64,000 nt of DNA from Caldicellulosiruptor acetigenus (GCF_026914305.1 NZ_CP113866.1:602183-666182); one strand, 5' to 3'; shown: positions 18,045 through 28,321, numbered from the stretch's first letter. The notes: generated from the sequence alone by a model not told the origin. Numbers and translations are program-made.

Positions 18045-20045
18045 ATGGATATGTCTCAGTACCTTGGAATGTTTATAGAAGAAGCAAGAGACCACATTCA
18101 AAGTCTTAACGACAATATGTTAAAACTTGAAGAAAACCCGGAGGACTTGCAACTTGTAAATGAGATTTTCAGGTCAGCTCACACTTTAAAAGGCATGGCT
18201 GGTACCATGGGATTTGTCAACATGCAAAAACTCACTCATGCGATGGAAAATGTTCTTGCTGCTGCACGCGATGGAAAGTTAAAAGTAAATCCTAATATCA
18301 TGGATGTCCTTTTCAAGACAGTTGATGCGCTTGAAGCATACTTAGATGTTATAGTTGCAACAGGCACAGAAGGGCAAGAAGCAAATAGCCACCTTGTCAA
18401 CGCTTTGAATGCCATTTTGGGAAAACCTGCCGAAGATATGGCGCTACCATCTACATCAAAAGCAGGTAAGAAATATGAGTACGACGAATTTGTTGTAAGA
18501 GCAATAGAGCGGGCGTGGAGCCAAGGTTTTAACGTTTACAAATTTGATGTTGAGCTTGACCAGAACTGTCTTTTAAAATCTGCGCGTGCGTACCTTGTTT
18601 TCAGAGCTGTTGAGGAGTTTGGCGAGATTATTCATTCAAAACCCTCTGTTCAGGACATTGAAGATGAAAAGTTTGACTTTGAATTTTCTATAACTGTGAT
18701 AAGCAAGCAGCCGATTGAAAAGATAAGAGAGAGAATTCTTTCAATTTCAGAGATAAGAGAAGTAAAAGCACTTGAGATAAAGTCTGGCGAGGTTGGCAGA
18801 GCAGAAGAAAAAGAAGAAATTGAAGAGGTGCAGCAAGAGTCTCAAGTACAGGAAACTGTAAAGGTTGTAAGGCAGCAAAAACAGGAAGCACCTCAGAAGA
18901 CAAGCAAGACAGTTAGAGTCGACATTGAAAGATTAGACGTTCTCATGAACCTGGTAAGCGAGCTTATAATTATCAAAAGCCGAATAGAAGGACTTGCTAA
19001 AAAGTATAATGATAGACAGTACGAAGAGTCTATTGAGTATTTGGAGAGAATCACAACAAGTTTGCACGATGCTGTTATGAAAGTCCGAATGGTGCCGGTT
19101 GAAAGGGTATTTTCACGTTTTCCGAGGATGATGAGAGATTTAGCAAGAGAGCTTGGAAAGGAATTTGAACTTGTAATGTCTGGTGAGGATACAGAGGTTG
19201 ACAGGACAATTGTGGACGAGCTTGGCGACCCGCTCATTCATCTTCTGAGAAACGCTGCCGACCATGGAATAGAAGACCCCGAGGAGAGGGTCAAAAACGG
19301 CAAGTCAAGAAGCGGGCTTATAAAACTTTCAGCTTATCATGACGGGAACAATGTTGTCATTGAGGTTGAAGATGATGGCAAAGGTATTGATTTGGAAAAG
19401 GTAAAGCAGAAAGCGATAGAAAAAGGACTTTTAAAAGAGGACCAAATAGATTTATCAGACCAGGAAATAATAGATTTTCTGTTTATGCCGAGCTTTTCAA
19501 CCAAAGACAAGGTTACAAACCTGTCTGGACGTGGTGTTGGGCTTGATGTTGTAAAGACCAAGATTGAACAGCTTGGTGGGATGGTTGAGGTAAAGACCCA
19601 GAAAGGCAAAGGAACCAAGTTTGTGATAAGACTTCCGCTAACTCTTGCTATTATTCAGGCACTGCTTGTCACTGTACATGATGAGATATATGCAATCCCT
19701 GTTGCATCAATCAGAGAGATTGTGGATGTTGCAAAAGAGGATATAAAGGTTGTGCAAAAAGGAAAAGAGATAATCATGCTAAGAAACCAGGTAATTCCAA
19801 TAAAGCACTTACATTCTATTGTGGGTTTAGAGCCAGTCCTTGACAAGAAGAAATTTACAGTTGTAATAGTAAGGCGTGGCGAAAAGCTGACAGGAATCAT
19901 TGTTGACAGGCTTTTAGGGCAGCAGGATATTGTTATAAAATCGCTTGGAAAGTATTTAGAGGGAATTAGACTCATATCAGGCGCAACAATACTTGGTGAT
20001 GGGTCTGTTGCAATGATACTTGACCCTAATATGCTCACTGTGTAA
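18045..20045 (+). CDS. cheA: Chemotaxis histidine kinase CheA
   Basis: Full set of CheA domains: P1 Hpt with phospho-acceptor H46 (FRSAHTLKGMAGTMGF), P2-like region (about 150-240), an E/Q/K-rich linker, P3 dimerisation (VDIERLDVLMNLVSELI), P4 ATPase (LLRNAADHGIE, DDGKGI, GRGVGLDVV) and P5 CheW-like tail. ATG 18045 is chosen because aaggag lies about 10 bases upstream; the GTG at 18018 lacks a good site. It phosphorylates CheY encoded 8 kb upstream in the same cluster. Confidence 0.97.
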   Translation: MDMSQYLGMFIEEARDHIQSLNDNMLKLEENPEDLQLVNEIFRSAHTLKGMAGTMGFVNMQKLTHAMENVLAAARDGKLKVNPNIMDVLFKTVDALEAYLDVIVATGTEGQEANSHLVNALNAILGKPAEDMALPSTSKAGKKYEYDEFVVRAIERAWSQGFNVYKFDVELDQNCLLKSARAYLVFRAVEEFGEIIHSKPSVQDIEDEKFDFEFSITVISKQPIEKIRERILSISEIREVKALEIKSGEVGRAEEKEEIEEVQQESQVQETVKVVRQQKQEAPQKTSKTVRVDIERLDVLMNLVSELIIIKSRIEGLAKKYNDRQYEESIEYLERITTSLHDAVMKVRMVPVERVFSRFPRMMRDLARELGKEFELVMSGEDTEVDRTIVDELGDPLIHLLRNAADHGIEDPEERVKNGKSRSGLIKLSAYHDGNNVVIEVEDDGKGIDLEKVKQKAIEKGLLKEDQIDLSDQEIIDFLFMPSFSTKDKVTNLSGRGVGLDVVKTKIEQLGGMVEVKTQKGKGTKFVIRLPLTLAIIQALLVTVHDEIYAIPVASIREIVDVAKEDIKVVQKGKEIIMLRNQVIPIKHLHSIVGLEPVLDKKKFTVVIVRRGEKLTGIIVDRLLGQQDIVIKSLGKYLEGIRLISGATILGDGSVAMILDPNMLTV

Positions 20046-20074
20046 CAAAAAAGTTATAGAGGTGGAAAGAGAAG

Positions 20075-20497
20075 ATGGAACAGTACTTAGTTTTCAGGCT
20101 TGCGGATGAGCATTATGGTTTGAATGTGAATAATATAGAGAACATAGAAAAACTTATGCCAATAACCAGAGTACCTCACACAAAAGAGTATGTAAAAGGA
20201 GTTATAAATCTTCGAGGCGAGATTGTACCAGTTATTGACCTTCGTGAAAAGATTGGGGTTGAAAAAAAGGAGTTTGGTGAAGAGACAAGGATTTTGATTG
20301 TCAACTGGAAAGGCGAGTTCAAGGTAGGACTGATAATTGACGAGGTTCTGGATGTGGTATATCTTTCTAAAGAAGATTTTGACCAAGCAACAAGGGATAG
20401 GAACGAGTTTAAGTTTTCGATTGCAAAGTATAATGGCATGCTCATAAATGTAATAAACCTTGAAGATGTGCTTTTTGAAAAAGCCGAGGAGGGTTAA
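20075..20497 (+). CDS. cheW: Chemotaxis coupling protein CheW
   Basis: Single CheW domain of 140 residues (QYLVFRLADEHYGLNVNNIENIEKLMPITRVPHTKEYVKGVINLRGEIVPVIDLREKIG), linking CheA to chemoreceptors. It sits between cheA and cheC in what is evidently the main chemotaxis operon. A second CheW-like gene lies at 58,847. No chemoreceptor gene is in the window. Confidence 0.95.
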   Translation: MEQYLVFRLADEHYGLNVNNIENIEKLMPITRVPHTKEYVKGVINLRGEIVPVIDLREKIGVEKKEFGEETRILIVNWKGEFKVGLIIDEVLDVVYLSKEDFDQATRDRNEFKFSIAKYNGMLINVINLEDVLFEKAEEG

Positions 20498-20502
20498 ATT
20501 TT

Positions 20503-21120
20503 ATGAATTTTTCAAACAGTGAAATAAATGAAATGTATTTAGATGTCTTGAAAGAGCTTGGGAACATAGGAACAGGCAATGCAGTGTCAGCTCTTGCTAT
20601 GATGATTGGCAGGAAAATAAACATGAAAGTCCCTGTTGTAAAGATGGTTAAACTCCAAGAAGTTCCAGAGATACTTGGCGGGGCAGAGATTCCTGTAGTT
20701 GGAATTTTATTGAACGTGGAAGGCGACATCGAAGGATTTATCATGTTTGTCATGTCTCAAGCTTCTGCCCACCTTCTTGTAAACATGTTAATGGGCACAG
20801 CTTTAAATGGATACAGCGAATTTACAGACATAGAAAAGTCTGCCTTGATGGAGATTGGGAACATCTTGGCAGGAGCGTATTTAACAGCACTTTCAAGTCT
20901 GACAGGTTTTAAGATGATTCAATCTGTTCCGCAGCTTGCTGAAGACATGGCAGGCGCGATTTTAAGTTTTCCTGCCATTCAGTTTGGCGAGACAGGTGAC
21001 ACTGCACTTTATATCGAAACCGAGATTTTTGAAGAAAGCAGCAGGATTGTTGCTGATTTTTTCCTTATACCAACAATAGAGTCATATCAAAAAATGTTAA
21101 AAGCACTGGGAGTAGCATAA
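20503..21120 (+). CDS. cheC: CheY-P phosphatase CheC
   Basis: The 205-residue protein has two CheC active-site helices: LKELGNIGTGNAVSAL with a downstream VPVV, and ALMEIGNILAGAYLTAL with a downstream QSVP. Both keep the E and N residues used for CheY-P hydrolysis. In Bacillus, CheC binds CheD and is the regulated arm of adaptation. cheD follows after 3 bases. Confidence 0.95.
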   Translation: MNFSNSEINEMYLDVLKELGNIGTGNAVSALAMMIGRKINMKVPVVKMVKLQEVPEILGGAEIPVVGILLNVEGDIEGFIMFVMSQASAHLLVNMLMGTALNGYSEFTDIEKSALMEIGNILAGAYLTALSSLTGFKMIQSVPQLAEDMAGAILSFPAIQFGETGDTALYIETEIFEESSRIVADFFLIPTIESYQKMLKALGVA

Positions 21121-21123
21121 AAG

Positions 21124-21606
21124 ATGATGGAGATTATAAAGGTAGGCATGGCAGATTTGAATGTCACAAGCTATCCGAACGCTCTTACCACCCTTGGACT
21201 TGGTTCTTGCGTTGGGGTGTGTATATACGATACAAAGACAAAGATAATAGGGATGATACATATTATGCTTCCTTACAGCTGGGGTGTAAAAAATAATACT
21301 AACCCTGCAAAGTTTGCAGATACAGGTATTCCATTGCTCATAGAGAAGATGGAGCAGCTTGGTGCTGCAAAGAAGAACATGGTTGCCAAGCTTGCAGGCG
21401 GCGCTCAGATGTTTGAGGTTACAAGAAGCGAGTTTATGAACATTGGAAAAAGAAATGTTGATGCTGCGAAAAAGGTTTTACAGGATTTTGATATATCCAT
21501 TGTAGCAGAAGACACTGGAGGAAATTATGGTAGAACAATTATATTTTATTCGGAAGATGGCAGGCTTGAGATAAAGACAATTGGCAAGGGAACAAAAACA
21601 ATTTAA
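21124..21606 (+). CDS. cheD: Chemoreceptor glutamine deamidase CheD
   Basis: CheD deamidates receptor glutamines and interacts with CheC. Catalytic C29 (LGLGSCVGVCIYD) and H46 (GMIHIMLP) are intact, and AKLAGGAQMF matches the family core. Length 160 is typical. The start is ATG 21124 or the adjacent ATG 21127. Because cheB and cheR are not visible here, CheC/CheD/CheY may carry much of the adaptation, unless cheB/cheR lie elsewhere. Confidence 0.95.
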   Translation: MMEIIKVGMADLNVTSYPNALTTLGLGSCVGVCIYDTKTKIIGMIHIMLPYSWGVKNNTNPAKFADTGIPLLIEKMEQLGAAKKNMVAKLAGGAQMFEVTRSEFMNIGKRNVDAAKKVLQDFDISIVAEDTGGNYGRTIIFYSEDGRLEIKTIGKGTKTI

Positions 21607-21623
21607 AGGAGAAGACTTAAGAA

Positions 21624-21815
21624 TTGAAAGGGGAGCAACTATTACCTGAGATTTTAGCAATTGTGGGAGGAAGTATTGTCCTTATTGCATGTCTTGTTAC
21701 AAGGAAATCTGGAGAGTACACCTTTTTTGCAACTGCTGTGGTGTCGATTATAGGTTATGTGTTTGGAAGTTTAGTTAAGAATATACTGAATGACAGCAAT
21801 GACCATAATCCTTAA
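21624..21815 (+). CDS. Small two-helix membrane protein of unknown function
   Basis: A 63-residue frame between cheD and sigD, starting at TTG 21624 behind aaaggag at about 12 bases. It has two hydrophobic segments (about 9-25, ILAIVGGSIVLIACLVT, and 33-54) and a short polar tail. I do not recognise a family. Tight packing (17 and 23 bases to the neighbours) and open coding in the same direction support a real gene. The start is uncertain. Confidence 0.6.
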   Translation: MKGEQLLPEILAIVGGSIVLIACLVTRKSGEYTFFATAVVSIIGYVFGSLVKNILNDSNDHNP

Positions 21816-21838
21816 ATAGCTGAGAGGTACGAATAGGT

Positions 21839-22579
21839 ATGGATGATGCGTTTTTGTGGGAAAAGTTTATAAAGACCAAAGACCCGAAGATAAAAGAACA
21901 GCTCATAATAAAATACATGCCGCTTGTAAAGCTTGTGGCTGGCAGGATGGCTATTTATTTTGGCGGGAACGTTGAGTATGATGACTTGGTAAGTTATGGT
22001 TCAATTGGTCTTCTTGATGCAATTGAAAAATTTGACAGTCAAAAAGGAGTCAAGTTTGAGACATATGCATATACGAGGATAAAAGGTGCGATAATTGACT
22101 GTGTGAGAAGCCAGGATTTTTTGCCACGAAGCATACGACAGAAAGCAAAAGAGATAGAAAAAGCTTACGTGGAGATAGAAAGAGAAGGCAAAACCCCGAC
22201 AGACCAGGAAGTGGCAAAAAGGGTTGGGATTTCAGTAGATGAACTTCAAAAACTGAAGGAGAGAATATCGAGCGGCATGATTATTTCGCTGGATAGTTTT
22301 TTAGAGCAGAACTACGAAAGCAAGATTGGCGGGCTTGAAGATTTTGTGTCCCAGCCAGAACATTTTATAGAGAATGAAGAACTTAAAGAAGTGTTGAGAC
22401 AGCAGATAGATAATCTTATGGAAAATGAAAGGATGGTGATAGTGCTTTATTACTATGAAGAGCTGAGCATAAAAGAGATAGCAAAAGTTCTGGGCGTGTC
22501 TGAGTCGCGAGTAAGTCAGCTTCATACACGAGCGCTTTTAAAGCTTAAGGCTGCTTTGCAAAAGTATTTAGAAAAATAG
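21839..22579 (+). CDS. sigD: Flagellar/motility sigma factor SigD (FliA)
   Basis: FliA/WhiG-family sigma-28 of 246 residues. Region 2 reads VKLVAGRMAIYFGGNVEYDDLVSYGSIGLLDAIEKFD, region 3 LPRSIRQKAKEIEKAY, and region 4 LSIKEIAKVLGVSESRVSQLHTRALLKLK. It directs late flagellar and chemotaxis genes. I searched gaps in the window for a convincing sigma-28 promoter and found none, so its targets are probably elsewhere. No flgM is visible here. Confidence 0.96.
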   Translation: MDDAFLWEKFIKTKDPKIKEQLIIKYMPLVKLVAGRMAIYFGGNVEYDDLVSYGSIGLLDAIEKFDSQKGVKFETYAYTRIKGAIIDCVRSQDFLPRSIRQKAKEIEKAYVEIEREGKTPTDQEVAKRVGISVDELQKLKERISSGMIISLDSFLEQNYESKIGGLEDFVSQPEHFIENEELKEVLRQQIDNLMENERMVIVLYYYEELSIKEIAKVLGVSESRVSQLHTRALLKLKAALQKYLEK

Positions 22580-22616
22580 GATTTTATTCTTTTGCGGGGA
22601 AAGGGGAAAGATTGAG

Positions 22617-24002
22617 ATGTCAAGTGAACAAAAGGTTGATATAAAGGTGATGGTGACATCAGATAGATTAAAAGCAAGCTTAGTGCTTGTACAAAATCAA
22701 AATGGTGTGGATTTGACATTTGAAAATGTAATGAACAAACTGAGAGAAAATAAAATTGCATTTGGGATAGATGAAGAAGCTATAAAAAAGCTTATTGAAA
22801 ATCCTACTTTTGGAACACCTGTTGTAGTTGCACAGGGAAAGCCTCCTGGCAAACCTGTTGATGGAAAGCTCATATATCATTTTGATATCAAGCGTGAGAT
22901 AAGACCCAAAGAACTTCCTGATGGAAGAGTTGATTACAAGGACTTAGGAATTGTCCAGAATGTTCGAAAAGATGATGTTCTTGTTACTATGATAGACCCT
23001 GTTGACGGGGAAGATGGTAGGGATGTTTTTGGAGGGGTGATAAGAGGTCAAAAAGGAAGAAAGGTAAATCTTCCGAGAGGCAAAAATACATACATAGATG
23101 CTGACGGGCATACATTAAAAGCTGCGTGCGATGGTCAGGTGTGCATCATTGAAGGCAAGGTCACAGTTCTAAACACATTGGAAATTGACTCTGACATAGA
23201 CAATTCAACAGGCAATATAAACTTTGTGGGCAATGTCCATATAAAGGGAAGTGTGCTTTCTGGGTTTAAAGTTGTTGCTGAAGGAAATGTAGAGGTTGAT
23301 GGAATAGTTGAGGCTGCTGAGATTGAGGCAAAAGGCAACGTTGTGCTGCACAAAGGAATTACAGGTATGGGCAAGGGCAAGGTTGTTGCAGGCAAGAGCG
23401 TTTTTGCAAAGTTCATTGAAAACGCTACTGTTGTTGCTGGTGAGGATGTTCAAGCAGAGGCAATTGTTCACAGCGATGTAAAGTGCGGAAATAAGCTTAT
23501 TCTTGTTGGAAGAAGAGCTTCCATTGTCGGTGGGTCTTGTAAGGTTGGCAAAGAGGTTGAAGCAAAAGTGATAGGTTCATATCTTTCCACAACTACTGAG
23601 ATAGAGGTTGGGGTTGACCCTCTCATGGTGGAAAGATACAGAGAAATAAGAAAAGAGATGGCAGAGCTGAAAGAGAATATAAAAAAATGTGACCAAGGGA
23701 TTGAAGTTTTAAAAAGGGTTGAGGCAGCAGGTCTTTTGACAGACGAGAAAAGAGAGATGCTTCAAAAGTTTACAAGGTCAAAGATTATGGCATCAGAAAG
23801 ATTAAAGGTTTTGCAGAGCGAATTTGAAGAGATTGAAAAAAGACTTGAGGAGAGAAATGAGGGAGTTGTCAAGGTTCAGGATACCATTTACCCTGGGGTT
23901 AAGATAACCATAGGAAATGTGTGCAAGCTCATAAAAGAGCCGGTAAAATACTGCAGGATTTACCGGGAGGATGCTGACATCAAGATAGCACCGTATGCTT
24001 GA
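22617..24002 (+). CDS. FapA-family (DUF342) polymer-like protein
   Basis: The 461-residue protein matches FapA/DUF342: an N-terminal domain (about 1-170), a central parallel beta-helix rich in V, G and I (about 170-335, with repeated patterns such as GNVHIKGSVLSGFKVVAEGN), and a C-terminal coiled coil (about 345-420). Members are often encoded beside flagellar or chemotaxis genes and are thought to polymerise or regulate surface-linked processes. The exact function is unknown. SD aagggg/aaag lies upstream of ATG 22617. Confidence 0.8.
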   Translation: MSSEQKVDIKVMVTSDRLKASLVLVQNQNGVDLTFENVMNKLRENKIAFGIDEEAIKKLIENPTFGTPVVVAQGKPPGKPVDGKLIYHFDIKREIRPKELPDGRVDYKDLGIVQNVRKDDVLVTMIDPVDGEDGRDVFGGVIRGQKGRKVNLPRGKNTYIDADGHTLKAACDGQVCIIEGKVTVLNTLEIDSDIDNSTGNINFVGNVHIKGSVLSGFKVVAEGNVEVDGIVEAAEIEAKGNVVLHKGITGMGKGKVVAGKSVFAKFIENATVVAGEDVQAEAIVHSDVKCGNKLILVGRRASIVGGSCKVGKEVEAKVIGSYLSTTTEIEVGVDPLMVERYREIRKEMAELKENIKKCDQGIEVLKRVEAAGLLTDEKREMLQKFTRSKIMASERLKVLQSEFEEIEKRLEERNEGVVKVQDTIYPGVKITIGNVCKLIKEPVKYCRIYREDADIKIAPYA

Positions 24003-24050
24003 AGCTAAGGATTTTTATTGCTTTTGTAGATAAGAGGGAGATGGTGGAAG

Positions 24051-24314
24051 ATGAATATAAGACCAATTGATGTAAAGATTTTGTATCCCAAATCGACAGA
24101 GGTGTCGCAGGTTGTGCTTGGTGAGCAGCAAAAAGAGAATATGCTAAGGCATATAAATAGCCAGAAAAACCAGGCAAAAGTAGATGAGGATTTGAGAAGA
24201 GTAAGGGAAAAGGACAATGCATCTGAGATTAGACTTTCTCAAAAACAAGAAAGAGAAAAACAGGAACCAAAAAAATCTAAAAAGCAACAGAAAGGGTTTG
24301 ATATTAGAATATAA
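24051..24314 (+). CDS. Small charged hypothetical protein
   Basis: An 87-residue, highly charged protein (K/E/Q-rich second half, ending KKSKKQQKGFDIRI) with no membrane segment. The N-terminal MNIRPIDVKILYPKSTEVSQVV resembles short uncharacterised proteins that often follow the FapA-like gene in clostridial flagellar clusters; that memory is weak. It is co-directional and spaced by 48 and 29 bases from its neighbours. Confidence 0.6.
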   Translation: MNIRPIDVKILYPKSTEVSQVVLGEQQKENMLRHINSQKNQAKVDEDLRRVREKDNASEIRLSQKQEREKQEPKKSKKQQKGFDIRI

Positions 24315-24343
24315 AGTTCTGTAGAGGAGAAGATAAGAAGAAA

Positions 24344-24874
24344 ATGGATGCCTATGTAATTTTGTTTATATTTTTTGGACTAATTTTAATATTGTGGGTA
24401 TTCAGGTCGATAAAAAGGGATATAGAAAGAGGCGAGAAGATTTTACATGAGGCAGAAAAGGCTCAAAAAACTCTTTCACAGCTTTTGAATGGAGCCATTG
24501 AGACAATTGAGGAATTGGATAGCTTTGGAGAATATATTATTGAAAGAATCGAAAACAAGGTAAAATGGGCAAAAAGTGAGATTTTAGATATTGAAGCATC
24601 GCCAGTTAAGGGAAATACTGAACATCTAAAGACTGAGGAAAAAGTTGAAAAGACAGCTGAGACAAAATCTTATGCAGGAAAAGAAGATTATATTGAACCT
24701 GGCAAGGATATGCAGAAAGATGAGAACAAAAAACGTTCTAAAGAAGAACTTTATAAGAAAGCGGTTGAGCTTTACAAACAGGGATATACAGTAGAACAGA
24801 TTGCATCGAGCTTAAATATTGGCAAGGGTGAGGCAAAGCTTGCTATAAGGATAGTTGGGAGGGAGAGCATCTGA
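24344..24874 (+). CDS. Membrane-anchored DUF6115/SwrB-like protein
   Basis: The 176-residue protein has one N-terminal membrane segment (about residues 4-20, YVILFIFFGLILILWVF), a coiled coil (about 28-60), a polar linker and a C-terminal helix-turn-helix-like module (YKKAVELYKQGYTVEQIASSLNIGKGEAKLAIRI). This layout matches DUF6115 and SwrB, a Bacillus protein that promotes basal body maturation and is encoded after sigD. The position supports a motility role, but the match is by layout only. Confidence 0.65.
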   Translation: MDAYVILFIFFGLILILWVFRSIKRDIERGEKILHEAEKAQKTLSQLLNGAIETIEELDSFGEYIIERIENKVKWAKSEILDIEASPVKGNTEHLKTEEKVEKTAETKSYAGKEDYIEPGKDMQKDENKKRSKEELYKKAVELYKQGYTVEQIASSLNIGKGEAKLAIRIVGRESI

Positions 24875-25191
24875 AGTGGTACAAGTTTTTTCTGCTGGGG
24901 ATAGGAGTTGGATGGGTACTTGGTGTGTGCGCGATGTATTTTGTCACCATTTCAAGTGCTAAAGACGTTTTACCAAATTTCAATAATACGGTGGACATTT
25001 ATATTGACAGTATTGATAACCTTGCAGATGTTCTTTACCAAAATGGAGTTGTCCAGGACAGAGAGTCGTTTAAAAGGTTTCTCAAGAACAAAAATTTGGC
25101 TTCTGACTTTTGGGTAGGCAAAAAGGTAACATTTTCAAGAGCAATGTCATATGAGGAGATTTTTGAGGCAGTATATAAGAGCCATAAGTAA
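24871..25191 (+). CDS. Small MltG-like membrane protein with apparent CTG start
   Basis: The frame opens at CTG 24871, overlapping the previous stop (CTGA), with GGAGG at 24858-24862 and 8 bases of spacing. From there 106 residues can be read: a membrane segment (KWYKFFLLGIGVGWVLGVC), then a domain like the YceG/MltG N-terminal LysM-like part (LADVLYQNGVVQDRESFKRFL, then AMSYEEIFEAVYKS). The next start, GTG 24925, would cut away most of the membrane segment. There is no transglycosylase domain, so no enzyme activity is claimed. Confidence 0.65.
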   Translation: MKWYKFFLLGIGVGWVLGVCAMYFVTISSAKDVLPNFNNTVDIYIDSIDNLADVLYQNGVVQDRESFKRFLKNKNLASDFWVGKKVTFSRAMSYEEIFEAVYKSHK

Positions 25192-25209
25192 AACAAGCGG
25201 GGTTGGAAG

Positions 25210-26058
25210 ATGATAGAAGCAATTAATAAAATTCTGCCCGTAATTGTAAAGACGCTTGAGAGAGTTCATGATAATAGCTGGAAGATGGATTACAATGTCC
25301 ATGACAGCTACGAACTTATATTTGTAAAAAAAGGAAACATTGATTTTTGGGTAGAAAGGGAAAAAATAGAACTAAAAGCTGGTGACCTTTTGATAATAAA
25401 ACCTTTTACAAAGCACAAGTTTGAGGTTGCAAGCTCAAGCAAGGCTGAGTTTGTTGTAATGGGATTTTATTTAAAACCAGAGAGTAAAGCAAAGGTAGAT
25501 GAACTAAAGGAGATTTATGGGTTTTTGAAAGTTTTAGAAGGAATAACAAATAGATTTTATTTTTTCCATGTTAGAAAAAGAAGCAGTATTTTCTTTTGTT
25601 TAGAATCTATTCTTCATGAGGCAAAAGAAAACAAAAATAGTATTCTTCTTTATATAAAGTGTTTAGAGCTCTTCATATATATTACCCGAGAAATTGACAG
25701 TCTTGAGATGATAAAAAATTACGACTATTCATTGATTGCAAAACATATTAAAGAGTACATTGACAATAACTACATGGAAGATATAAAAATGGGTGATGTT
25801 GCAAAGAGGTTTTTCATGTCTGAAAGTAGTCTCTCGAGAATATTCAAGAATCATTTTGGGGTTTTGCCAAAAGAGTACCTGCTTTCAAAGAGGATAGAAA
25901 AGGCAAAAGAATATCTTTCCATCTCAAATCTAAAGATTAGCAATATTGCTATGATGTGTGGGTTTTCATCACTTCAGCGGTTTAACGACATTTTCAAAAA
26001 GTACACAGGTCTGAGTCCCACCCAGTATCGTAAGCTGATTTTGCAGGATTTTGAGTAA
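25210..26058 (+). CDS. AraC-family transcriptional regulator
   Basis: The 282-residue protein has an N-terminal cupin-type sensing domain (MDYNVHDSYELIFVKKGNIDF, LKAGDLLIIKPFTKHKFEV) and a C-terminal double helix-turn-helix (about 185-280: DVAKRFFMSESSLSRIFKNHFG, then ISNIAMMCGFSSLQRFNDIFKKYTGLSPTQYRK). Such proteins often control carbohydrate genes. The target and ligand cannot be told from context; it ends the run of motility genes and precedes groESL by 220 bases. Confidence 0.9.
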   Translation: MIEAINKILPVIVKTLERVHDNSWKMDYNVHDSYELIFVKKGNIDFWVEREKIELKAGDLLIIKPFTKHKFEVASSSKAEFVVMGFYLKPESKAKVDELKEIYGFLKVLEGITNRFYFFHVRKRSSIFFCLESILHEAKENKNSILLYIKCLELFIYITREIDSLEMIKNYDYSLIAKHIKEYIDNNYMEDIKMGDVAKRFFMSESSLSRIFKNHFGVLPKEYLLSKRIEKAKEYLSISNLKISNIAMMCGFSSLQRFNDIFKKYTGLSPTQYRKLILQDFE

Positions 26059-26182
26059 GCTATGTGACGTAAAAAAATGAGCAATAAAGAGAAAATGAGA
26101 GTTTGAAGAAGATATTTTATTCTTTTCCCATCAAATTCAGTGAAAATTGAATATAGTACGCTTTTTTTGGGCAAAATCAAAC

Positions 26183-26212
26183 TTGATTAGAAAAGGAAGA
26201 ATATACTATAGT
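26183..26212 (+). promoter_or_regulatory. Probable sigma-A promoter of groESL
   Basis: A -35-like TTGATT (26183-26188) and a -10-like TATAGT (26207-26212) are separated by 18 bases. This would start transcription just before the CIRCE element, the usual layout for HrcA repression. An overlapping TATACT at 26202 gives too short a spacer. Confidence 0.55.
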
Positions 26213-26223
26213 ATTTATTGTGA

Positions 26224-26250
26224 TTAGCACTCATCGAAAGTGAGTGCTAA
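26224..26250 (+). promoter_or_regulatory. CIRCE operator (HrcA binding site)
   Basis: Perfect inverted repeat TTAGCACTC (26224-26232), 9-base spacer, GAGTGCTAA (26242-26250), identical to the CIRCE consensus. It lies 28 bases before groES, so groESL should be repressed by HrcA and released on heat shock. hrcA itself is not in the window. Confidence 0.96.
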
Positions 26251-26278
26251 CAAACTTGAAAAAGGAGGGGAAAGCTCA

Positions 26279-26566
26279 ATGAAAATCAGACCAATTGGTG
26301 ATAGAATACTCATCAAGTTCAAGGAAAGAGAAGAGGTAACAAAGAGCGGTATAGTTCTTCCAGACACTGTGAAGGAAAAACCACAGATTGCTGAGGTAAT
26401 TGAGGTTGGTCCTGGTGGAATTGTTGATGGTGAGAAGGTTGAAATGGTTGTAAAGAAAGGTGATAAGGTAATTGTAAGCAAATATGCTGGTACAGAAATC
26501 AAGATTGATGGTGAAGAATACACAATAATCAGACAAGATGACGTCTTGGCAATCATTGAAGACTAA
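26279..26566 (+). CDS. groES: Co-chaperonin GroES
   Basis: 10-kDa lid of the GroEL folding chamber, 95 residues. Reads MKIRPIGDRILIKFKEREEVTKSGIVLPD, a mobile-loop-bearing family N-terminus, and ends EYTIIRQDDVLAIIED. The ATG at 26279 follows aaaggaggggaaag; the upstream in-frame GTG at 26240 lies within the CIRCE repeat and is rejected. groEL follows after 30 bases. Confidence 0.98.
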   Translation: MKIRPIGDRILIKFKEREEVTKSGIVLPDTVKEKPQIAEVIEVGPGGIVDGEKVEMVVKKGDKVIVSKYAGTEIKIDGEEYTIIRQDDVLAIIED

Positions 26567-26572
26567 TTTTGA

Positions 26573-28216
<1,644 letters not shown>

Positions 28217-28221
28217 TTCCG

Positions 28222-28262
28222 AAAATAAAGGCTGCCATGATTGGCAGCCTTTATTTTTTTTT
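28222..28262 (+). terminator. Intrinsic terminator of groESL
   Basis: Perfect 15-base-pair stem between 28222-28236 and 28243-28257 with a 6-base loop, running into a stretch of T residues (28254-28262). It ends the groESL transcript. Confidence 0.95.
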
Positions 28263-28321
28263 GATATAATAAATTGTAACAAAATCTTTTTAAAATCTAT
28301 TAAAAAAGGTGAAAGCGAAAG

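Noticed and set aside
28265..28270. TATAAT after the groESL terminator as promoter of the HAD gene
   Set aside because: The matching -35 position would fall in the terminator stem and reads tggcag; not convincing.
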